47,233 bases of DNA from the NCBI GenBank assembly GCA_902795045.1, contig CADBJU010000007.1:4144-51376 (forward strand), written 5' to 3'. Source of the DNA: Oscillospiraceae bacterium. GTDB taxonomy: Bacteria > Bacillota > Clostridia > Oscillospirales > Oscillospiraceae. The notes under the pieces were generated by a model, which was given only the letters and a program-made list of their open reading frames with translations, did no database searches and was not told the DNA's origin. Position 1 is the first letter of the stretch. Each line of letters starts with the position of its first letter. This document shows, piece by piece, positions 24,913-30,826 of this stretch. The position numbers and the translations under genes are program-made.

Positions 24913-25052
24913 GGACGCGTTGCAAAATGCTTAGCGTTTTGTCATCCTGAGGAACGAAGTGACGAAGGATCTTTCTTTTGAAGGTTTTTGTAAACTTTCA
25001 GAAAAAGATCCTTCGCTTGCGCTCAGGATGACACGTATTTTGCAACGCGCCC
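24913..25052. repeat. 140-bp nested palindrome: terminal inverted repeat with family B core
   Basis: Outer arms GGACGCGTTGCAAAATGC and ATTTTGCAACGCGCCC match those at 6086-6235 and 38347-38496, but the core is different: GTCATCCTGAGGAACGAAGT ... AAGGATC, a spacer, then GATCCTTCGCTTGCGCTCAG and GATGACA. It lies between rpsU and the convergent sortase gene. Confidence 0.9.
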
Positions 25053-25061
25053 TCGTTCCTA

Positions 25062-25898
25062 TCAGTGGATCCTGGTCAGCTTGGCGACGATGACGTAGCG
25101 GCCGTCGTCGCGTTCGTAGGTGCAGGTGGACAGGGTGACGATGTGGTCGGTCTCCTTGACCTCGATATCATCGGCCTTGAAGGTGGACAGGTCGCGGATA
25201 AGCTCGATGTGCTGCATGAACTGTTCGGGCGAGTCGAAGTTCGGCGCGTAGGCGAAGGAGGTCGGCTCGGTGATGAAGCCCGCGAGGATATCCAGGCGGT
25301 AGTTGAAATTCTGGTTGCTCAGGTAGAGGACTTTGTGCTCGGGGTAGTAGTTGGCGTCGCGATAGTTGCGCAGGCTTGCGAACATGGAGCCGTCGTTCAT
25401 GTTGTGGCCGTAGATGCAGGTGTTCTGATCCGAGAAGTCGGAGGCGTTGCGGCAGTCGATGAAGATGGTGCCGTTGGCGTTCTGGCCGCCGTTGTACATG
25501 TGGTCGAGATAATAGAAGTTATCGTCCGTGTACGCGATGGGGTAGTTGATGACGGTGCCGGGCTGGTAGATCCAGGCCACGAGGTCCGAATTCTCGGCGC
25601 GCAGGCCCGCAAAGTCGATGTTCAGGGGGCTGACCTCGGGGTCGATGCCGTCGCCCTGGGGCTGGGCGCTTTCCACGGGCGCAGCCGGGGCGGGAGTGGG
25701 AGAGGCCACGACGGTGGCAAAGTTGTTCGCAACCTCGTTATAGGCCTTCTCGGCCTGCTTGTAGCCGATGATGGTGGAGATGATTTTATAGCCGCTGTAG
25801 ATAAACACACAGAGCAGAATGACACACAGCACGATCAGGATCAGCTTGACGGTGCTGTTGCTTTTACGTCTCGATCTGCGGCGCTTGTTTTCTTCCAA
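25062..25898 (-). CDS. Class B sortase
   Basis: 278 residues. Starts at TTG 25898 behind AAAGGAAGG. A basic N-terminus (KRRRSRRK) and one membrane segment (about 17-37) anchor it with the catalytic domain outside. A Pro/Ala linker (65-85) precedes the sortase fold: catalytic His165 in YGHNMND, Cys259 in LSTCTYE and Arg267 in GRYVIVAKL. The longer helix between strands and the DFAGLRAENSDLVAWI start are typical of class B. It would transpeptidate surface proteins or pilin subunits to the wall. No LPXTG-like substrate gene is visible next to it; the preference cannot be read from sequence. Confidence 0.93.
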   Translation of the reverse strand: MEENKRRRSRRKSNSTVKLILIVLCVILLCVFIYSGYKIISTIIGYKQAEKAYNEVANNFATVVASPTPAPAAPVESAQPQGDGIDPEVSPLNIDFAGLRAENSDLVAWIYQPGTVINYPIAYTDDNFYYLDHMYNGGQNANGTIFIDCRNASDFSDQNTCIYGHNMNDGSMFASLRNYRDANYYPEHKVLYLSNQNFNYRLDILAGFITEPTSFAYAPNFDSPEQFMQHIELIRDLSTFKADDIEVKETDHIVTLSTCTYERDDGRYVIVAKLTRIH

Positions 25899-26234
25899 AA
25901 GATTCGCCTTCCTTTACAATCAGGACGTTGCCTGAAATAATCATGCGTTATTATACCCCAAAAGAAGACAAAAGGGAAGACCCCCTTTGTAACGATTGTG
26001 TGTACAAAGGAGGTCTTCGTAATGGTAATTTTTGCATCTTTGAACGTTCGGCCGTTAACAGGCATCATTCTTTTTTGTGAGGATAATTCAAATCCGTTTT
26101 CGAGGGAGCTTTGGTTCCTCAAAAACACCCTGAGCCGAACGGCGTTATCGTCACGCTTGACGAAAACAGAGTGGCGCGAGCTTCTTCTGACGCAAGCGCG
26201 AGTTTCTCAAATGCGAGCATCGCTCGCATTTGAA
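25899..26234. other. Intergenic region between metQ and the sortase gene
   Basis: 336 bases without a supported gene. It holds a strong hairpin at 25976-26018 (16-bp arms with one mismatch) whose right arm contains the ribosome-site-like AAAGGAGG, a minus-strand TATAAT at 25950-25955 that may serve the sortase gene, a block starting ATTCAAATCCGTTTT (about 26086) that recurs near 37320, and an 11-bp perfect palindrome at 26208-26232 directly behind the metQ stop codon, probably the end of the metNIQ transcript. Confidence 0.6.
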
Positions 26235-27134
26235 TCACTTGATGGAGACGATGCCGGCGCCGGTGTTGGCGTTGAAGGTGTCGACAGCGCCGTCCTGGAG
26301 GGCGGCGACCAGGGCCACGATCTCGGGACGGGTCTCATCGCCGCGGCGGACAGCCACGAGGTTTGCGTAGGTCTGGGCGGCGTTGCCGGAGGCGTCCTCG
26401 ATGGCCAGAGCGTCGGTGGTCTTGAAGCCGGCGTTCAGGGCGTAGTTGTAGTTGATGACGGCGATGGTGCCCTCAGCGCTGTTGACCAGCAGGGAGGGGA
26501 CAGCGTCGGCCTGCGCGGCCTGGATGTTGTAGCCCTTGGCGTCCACGATGTCGAGGACGGAGGGGGCGGTGTCAACGGAGGCACCCTCGGGCAGGACGAT
26601 CAGGCCCTCCTGCTGCAGAAGGAGCAGGGCGCGGGTCTGGTTGGACTCGTCGTCGGGGACCAGAATGGTGGCGCCGTCAGCCAGGTTCTCGAGCTTGTCG
26701 AGGGTCTTGCTGTAGATGCCCATGGGCTCGTAGTGGACGAGACCGGCGGAAACGAGGTCAGTGCCGTTGGAGGCGTTGAAGCTGTTCATATAGGGGGCAT
26801 GCTGGAAGTAGTTGGCGTCCAGGGTGCCGTCCTGCAGGGCGGTGTTGGGCAGCACGTAATCGTCGTAGATCACGATGTCGAGGTTGATGCCCTGCTCGGC
26901 GAGCTTGGGCTTGACGATCTCAAGCAGTTCGCCGTGGGGAGTGGAGCTGGCGCCGACCTTGAGGGTGACGGGCTCGGCAGCAGCGGGAGCCTCGGTGGCA
27001 GCGGGGGCCTCGGTCGCGGCGGGAGCCTCAGTGGGGGCGGGCGTCGCGGTGGCGGCGGGAGCGGAGGAGCCGCAGGCGCTCAGAGACAGCGCGAGGAGTG
27101 CGGCGACAAGGATCAGAGCAAGATTTCTTTTCAT
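26235..27134 (-). CDS. metQ: Methionine ABC transporter, substrate-binding lipoprotein MetQ
   Basis: 299 residues. Signal peptide with lipobox LSAC near residue 21, then an Ala/Pro/Thr linker with repeated TEAPAA units (about 25-52), then the NlpA/MetQ domain: VKVGASSTPHGELLEIVKP-like start, YFQHAPYMNSFN, VHYEPMGIYS, IVDAKGYNIQ and VINYNYALNAG. It captures L-methionine (or D-methionine/peptide) for MetI and MetN. The start at 27134 follows AAAGGAGAA; longer reading lacks a signal peptide at the N-terminus. Last gene of metN-metI-metQ. Confidence 0.95.
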   Translation of the reverse strand: MKRNLALILVAALLALSLSACGSSAPAATATPAPTEAPAATEAPAATEAPAAAEPVTLKVGASSTPHGELLEIVKPKLAEQGINLDIVIYDDYVLPNTALQDGTLDANYFQHAPYMNSFNASNGTDLVSAGLVHYEPMGIYSKTLDKLENLADGATILVPDDESNQTRALLLLQQEGLIVLPEGASVDTAPSVLDIVDAKGYNIQAAQADAVPSLLVNSAEGTIAVINYNYALNAGFKTTDALAIEDASGNAAQTYANLVAVRRGDETRPEIVALVAALQDGAVDTFNANTGAGIVSIK

Positions 27135-27165
27135 GGTGATGTTCTCCTTTACTAAAAAATGGGGT

Positions 27166-27846
27166 TTACTTTGAGATACGTTTATCGGTGCGGTGCGCAA
27201 TGGCAGTCCCCACCTCCTGAATAATCTGGACGATTATTACAGTCAGAAAAACACAGATCCACTTGATGTCGGGATTGAAGCGCTGGTGGCCGTAGCTGAT
27301 GGCGATCTGGCCGAGGCCCGTGCCGCCGATGGTGGCAGACATGGCCGAGTAGCCGAGGATCGTAACCATCGAAATGACCGCCCCCATGATGAGGGAGGGC
27401 TTTGCCTCCGGCAGCAATACCTTCGTCACGATCTGGAAGTTGTTGGCGCCCATGGACTGGGCCGCCTCAATGACACCGAAGCTGACCTCCTTGAGGGAGG
27501 TCTCCACCATACGGGCGATATACGGGGAGGCCGCGATCACAAGCATCACGATCATCGCCTTGTTGCCGAGCGAGGTGCCGACGATGAAGTTTGCCACCGG
27601 CAGCATGGCGACCATCAGGATGATGAACGGGATGGAGCGGAAGAAGTTCACGATGATGCCGAGCAGGCGGTTTAGCCAGGGGATGGGACAGATGCCCTCG
27701 CGGTCGGTGATGTTGAGCACCACGCCCAGCGGCAGGCCGATCACATAGGAGATGGCGGTGGAGATCACGGTCATGTAGATGGTCTCCCAGATGCCGCGCT
27801 GGAGGATGCCCGCGTTCCAGAGCTTGTAAAAGGTTTCGGAAAGCAT
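27166..27846 (-). CDS. metI: Methionine ABC transporter permease MetI
   Basis: 226 residues with five predicted membrane helices and the ABC permease EAA loop EAAQSMGANNFQIVTKVLLP (near 126-145), which docks on MetN. FRSIPFIILM and TILGYSAMSATIGGTGLGQI are family signatures. Its start overlaps the metN stop by one base (TGATG), so translation is coupled. Confidence 0.96.
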   Translation of the reverse strand: MLSETFYKLWNAGILQRGIWETIYMTVISTAISYVIGLPLGVVLNITDREGICPIPWLNRLLGIIVNFFRSIPFIILMVAMLPVANFIVGTSLGNKAMIVMLVIAASPYIARMVETSLKEVSFGVIEAAQSMGANNFQIVTKVLLPEAKPSLIMGAVISMVTILGYSAMSATIGGTGLGQIAISYGHQRFNPDIKWICVFLTVIIVQIIQEVGTAIAHRTDKRISK

Positions 27847-28835
27847 CAGTTCTCCTCCTTCCAGTTGACCGAGCTGTTCTTGAGCCAGGTGAGGACCTTC
27901 TCGGCCTGGTGCGGATCGGTGGGCAGCTCGATGATCATGTGGCCGTAGACGATGCCGTCAAAGTCCTTGGTGTCGGCGAACATGATGTTGACCGGCACCT
28001 GGCAGTCGAGCGTCATGTTGGAGATGACCGGCTCCTTGGACTGCATGCCGTCGAAGATGATGCGGATCTTCTTGCCGCCGCTGGTCTCGATGGCTTTGCG
28101 GTCCTGAGGAAGGATGAGCTCCCGCGCGATCTGGGACTGCGGATTTGTGAACACCTCGCTGACGCGGCCCTCCTCGGCGATTCGGCTGTGGTCGATGACG
28201 GCCACCCGGTCGCAGATCTGGTCGATGACCTTCATCTCATGGGTGATGACGATGATGGTGACGTTCATGGTCTTGTTGATGCTTCTCAGCAGCTCCAGGA
28301 TGGAGCGGGTGGTGTTCGGGTCGAGGGCCGAGGTTGCCTCATCGCACAGGAGGTAGCGCGGATCGGAGGCCAGGGCGCGGGCGATGGCGACGCGCTGCTT
28401 CTGTCCGCCGGAGAGCTGCGAGGGGTACACCTCCGCCTTTTCCTCCAGGCCCACCACCTTCAAGAGCTTCAGTGCCTTTTCCTTTGCCTCCTGGCCCTTG
28501 ACGCCCGCGATCTCCAGCGGGAAGGTGACGTTCCGCAGGACGCTGCGCTGCTCGAGCAGGTTGAAGCCCTGGAAGATCATTGAGATGCTGCGCCGCATTT
28601 TCAGAAGCGCGGGGCGGGGGAGAGTGGTGATGTCCTGCCCGTCGATGATGACGCTGCCGGAGCTGGGGCGCTCAAGTAAGTTTATGCACCTGACCAGCGT
28701 GCTCTTGCCCGCGCCGGACAGACCGATAATGCCAAAAATCTCGCCGTCCTCGATGGTGAGGCTGATGTCGCGCAGGGCCTCCACATCACCGGCGGCGGAG
28801 GTATAGGTCTTGCACAGATTTTTCAATTCAATCAT
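27846..28835 (-). CDS. metN: Methionine ABC transporter ATP-binding protein MetN
   Basis: 329 residues from ATG 28835 (MIELKNLCKTY). Walker A GLSGAGKST (near 38-46), Q-loop MIFQGFNLL, ABC signature LSGGQKQRVAIARAL, Walker B LLCDEATSALDP and the switch His in VIVITHEM. After about residue 250 comes the NIL domain (IRIIFDGMQSKEPVISNM onward), which binds methionine and inhibits transport when the cell is replete. The next upstream Met codon in frame lies on the far side of a transcription terminator and is rejected. A Met-rich leader peptide and attenuator precede the gene. Confidence 0.96.
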   Translation of the reverse strand: MIELKNLCKTYTSAAGDVEALRDISLTIEDGEIFGIIGLSGAGKSTLVRCINLLERPSSGSVIIDGQDITTLPRPALLKMRRSISMIFQGFNLLEQRSVLRNVTFPLEIAGVKGQEAKEKALKLLKVVGLEEKAEVYPSQLSGGQKQRVAIARALASDPRYLLCDEATSALDPNTTRSILELLRSINKTMNVTIIVITHEMKVIDQICDRVAVIDHSRIAEEGRVSEVFTNPQSQIARELILPQDRKAIETSGGKKIRIIFDGMQSKEPVISNMTLDCQVPVNIMFADTKDFDGIVYGHMIIELPTDPHQAEKVLTWLKNSSVNWKEEN

Positions 28836-28881
28836 GCGCCGATTTCCTTTCAAAAATACAAATCGGGTTATAAAAGATGGG

Positions 28882-28921
28882 GCAAAAAAACAAACCCGGA
28901 AAACTCCCATGGTTTTCCGGG
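28882..28921 (-). terminator. Attenuator terminator in the metN leader
   Basis: On the minus strand CCCGGAAAAC (28921-28912), loop of seven, GTTTTCCGGG (28904-28895), then TTTGTTTTTTTGC. It lies between the leader ORF and metN, so transcripts stopping here never reach metNIQ. An upstream strand (CCATG at 28964-28960 and TTTCCG at 28954-28949) can pair with CGGAAA and CATGG of its 5' side and loop, forming a competing antiterminator. Confidence 0.9.
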
Positions 28922-28943
28922 CCTGATGGAATGACCGAAGCGA

Positions 28944-29054
28944 TCAAACGGAAAGCACACATGGCGAGTCACTTTTTTGCGCGCGCATCATCTTGCACAT
29001 GCCGCACATGTACATTTCCATCATCATGCTGTTGCAGACAGTGGCGGTACGCAT
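28944..29054 (-). CDS. Methionine-rich leader peptide of metNIQ
   Basis: 36 codons, too short for usual gene callers. The ribosome site AAAGGAG lies nine bases before ATG 29054. The product starts MRTATVCNSMMMEMYMCGMC and continues KMMRAQKSDSPCVLSV: nine Met (25 percent), four Cys. The Met codons cluster at codons 10-23; codons 31-35 form the 5' arm of the antiterminator. A ribosome waiting for Met-tRNA at codons 10-23 leaves that arm free, so the antiterminator forms and metNIQ is read; a ribosome that finishes at the TGA covers it, and the terminator forms. This is the logic of trp/his-type attenuation. An alternative is a small metal-binding peptide (CGMC motif), but the RNA layout argues for a leader. 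Confidence 0.85.
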   Translation of the reverse strand: MRTATVCNSMMMEMYMCGMCKMMRAQKSDSPCVLSV

Positions 29055-29085
29055 CGTGACAAGCTCCTTTCCAATGATTGCCTGC

Positions 29086-29114
29086 ATTATAGTCTCGCGC
29101 TGCCCGCTTGTCAA
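29086..29114 (-). promoter_or_regulatory. metNIQ leader promoter
   Basis: Minus strand, perfect TTGACA (29114-29109), 17 bases, perfect TATAAT (29091-29086). Transcription starts about 25 bases before the leader ATG. Confidence 0.93.
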
Positions 29115-29226
29115 GCGGCACGGCGCAGTTTCATGAATTTAACCATGCAAAGCGAAAAAGAACTTCAAAGAGATGAAGGATTTGCACAAATCTACCGGGT
29201 CGATATGTGGGGAGAGGTTCCACATC

Positions 29227-29255
29227 TTGACAATAGCGCGCTAAATTGCTAAAAT
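29227..29255 (+). promoter_or_regulatory. Promoter in front of the metA remnant
   Basis: TTGACA (29227-29232), 17 bases, TAAAAT (29250-29255). Only about 25 bases separate it from the first retained metA codons. Confidence 0.7.
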
Positions 29256-29279
29256 CCCAGTCATGCGCGGCGCAGCTCC

Positions 29280-29675
29280 ATGCTCATGCGCGGCTTTGAC
29301 GAGGTTTTCTATGTGCCCCACTCCCGCAACACGACCGTGAAGCTGAAGGATGTGCGCGCCTGCTCCAAGCTCAAGATCCTCGCCACCTCCGAAAAGGCGG
29401 GGCTCTACGCCGCCGCGACCGAGGGCGGGCGGCAGATTTTCATCACGGGCCACTCCGAGTATGACGCCGACACCCTGAAAAACGAGTACCTCCGCGACGT
29501 GAACCAGGGCATCGACCCCCATGTGCCGGAGAACTATTTCCCCGACGACGATCCCACGCGCGCCCCGCTCGTCACCTGGCGCAGCCACGCCAATCTCCTC
29601 TACATGAACTGGCTCAACTACTTCGTCTACCAGTCCACCCCCTACGAGATCGAGACCATCGAGCCGATCGGGTGA
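29280..29675 (+). pseudogene. metA: Truncated homoserine O-acyltransferase (MetA), C-terminal part only
   Basis: The 131 residues match the last 40 percent of Met[32 protein letters not shown], the catalytic His and Glu in [17 protein letters not shown] and [20 protein letters not shown]. Full MetA has about 300 residues; the first 170 or so, with the nucleophile Cys and oxyanion region, are missing. No ribosome site precedes ATG 29280. The sequence just upstream (ATGCGCGGC twice within 30 bases) may mark the deletion junction. Intact MetA would activate homoserine for methionine synthesis; its loss beside the methionine uptake operon suggests dependence on imported methionine, unless another MetA/MetX exists elsewhere. 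Confidence 0.88.
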
Positions 29676-29741
29676 TATTCCGACAGAAAAAGCGAGCTGT
29701 CTCAAAATGGTTTGTTAAAGCGCTTAACCTCCGGGTTCAGC

Positions 29742-29890
29742 GTAGGGGCCGACGCCCTCGGCGGCCCGTGCGGAACAACTTGAAATCATAAAGAAATCCC
29801 CGGCAAAAACGTACAACTGTGCGTCTTTGCCGGGGATAAGTGCATTTTTTCAGAATCTACTGCCGGGCCGCCGAGGGCGTCGGCCCCTAC
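29742..29890. repeat. Palindromic repeat family D, copy 2
   Basis: Arms GTAGGGGCCGACGCCCTCGG and its complement at the right end; inner hairpin ATCCCCGGCAAA / TTTGCCGGGGAT. Similarity to copy 1 continues beyond the right arm (AATGCCAATTG ... TTTTTTCACAGC). The core matches copy 1 only after reverse complementing. Confidence 0.88.
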
Positions 29891-29932
29891 AATGCCAATT
29901 GACTTTTTTCACAGCCCCTTCTTGCACATTCC

Positions 29933-30760
29933 TCAAATATAATGGAAGCGGAAATAGTCCACAATGAGTGCGATGCCCGCAGCCGCGATGCTGCGGCCGT
30001 CCGGGGTGAGGTAGGCGTCGGACAGGTAGCCGTTTTCGTCGTTGAGGAAGGAGGCGAGGTCGGCGTAGTAGGCGCCGGTGTCGGTGCAGACCTGGCGGAT
30101 CCAGTTGTTGGCGCGGGAGATGAGCGCCGGGGTCAGGCCGTCGCCGCCCTGATAGTTGGAGCTGATGGAGGCGATGGAGCAGACCACCACGTTGGTGGAG
30201 GGGCTTGCGCTGCGCAGGCTCTGGATGAGGCCCGTGTAGCCGTCGATGAACTCCTGTTCGCTCGTCTCGGCAAGGCCGTCGCCGCCCAGATAGATGACCA
30301 CCGTTTTGGGCCGCGTGACCATGGCGGCATTCGCGGGGGTGATCTGCGATCCGTCCACAAAGACGATGGGGTTCTCGGCGGCGTTCTTCGCGGGCAGCCC
30401 GGAGCCGTCGTCCGTCCAGATCTGGGGGATGATGCCGTCGCCGTAGTTGGTGGCGTAGGTCTTGATGCCCATGATGGTCTTGTCGCACAGGAAAGTCATG
30501 TTGAACACGCTCTCCAGATTGCCCTTCGTGCTCTCGGGCAGGGGCGTAAGGGTCTTCACGGCGGTCTCCATCCCGGCGATATCGCTGTCTTTTGCCTTTT
30601 TGGTGCGTTCGATCTGGCCGAGGGTGATGGTGCCGTCAGCGCGGGTCTCGCTGTTCTTGCGCGACATGGCGAAGATCAGTCCCACCAGCATCGCCACCAG
30701 ACACAGCAGGATCGCCGCCGCCCACATCATGTTCTTGAGATTGGATAGTTTGTCTTTCAT
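29933..30760 (-). CDS. Membrane-anchored SGNH-hydrolase-like protein lacking catalytic residues
   Basis: 275 residues from ATG 30760 behind AAAGGAAG. One N-terminal membrane segment (about 10-32) leaves an external domain. The later part has the flow of clostridial SGNH/GDSL hydrolases: PKTVVIYLGGDGL, FIDGYTGLIQSLRSASPSTN, VVVCSIASISS, ISRANNWIRQVC, YYADLASFLNDENGYLS and YLTPDGRSIAAAGIALIVDY. The block-I motif (usually FIGDSRT) reads FLCDKTIMG, the block-III Asn is replaced (LGGDG), and the block-V His after the last Asp is Ser (DGRSI). So Ser, Asn and His are all gone; a binding role is more likely than hydrolysis. Function unknown. It follows the EF-G-like gene on the same strand after a terminator. 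Confidence 0.7.
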   Translation of the reverse strand: MKDKLSNLKNMMWAAAILLCLVAMLVGLIFAMSRKNSETRADGTITLGQIERTKKAKDSDIAGMETAVKTLTPLPESTKGNLESVFNMTFLCDKTIMGIKTYATNYGDGIIPQIWTDDGSGLPAKNAAENPIVFVDGSQITPANAAMVTRPKTVVIYLGGDGLAETSEQEFIDGYTGLIQSLRSASPSTNVVVCSIASISSNYQGGDGLTPALISRANNWIRQVCTDTGAYYADLASFLNDENGYLSDAYLTPDGRSIAAAGIALIVDYFRFHYI

Positions 30761-30776
30761 GGCACGACTTCCTTTG

Positions 30777-30810
30777 AAAATATGGGCGACCCTCAGGCCG
30801 CCCATATTTT
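30777..30810 (-). terminator. Terminator of the EF-G-like gene
   Basis: 12-bp perfect stem AAAATATGGGCG / CGCCCATATTTT; on the minus strand the 3' arm ends in TTTT. It sits 17 bases upstream of the next start codon, so the SGNH-like gene depends on readthrough or an unseen promoter. Confidence 0.75.
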
Positions 30811-30826
30811 ATAGATCGGATTCGGA

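Noticed and set aside
25998-27155. 385-codon plus-strand frame across metQ
   Set aside because: Most of it is the antisense shadow of metQ (Gly/Val-rich). Only the hairpin-covered ribosome site at its start is odd, and it is reported separately.
28836-29120. SAM riboswitch or T-box in front of metN
   Set aside because: No S-box core, no T-box sequence (TGGNACCGCG-like) and no specifier stem; the region is fully accounted for by promoter, leader ORF and attenuator.
29144-29252. Short frame starting MQSEKELQRDEGFAQIYRVD upstream of the metA remnant
   Set aside because: No ribosome site, and it overlaps the likely metA promoter. It may be debris of the deleted metA region.
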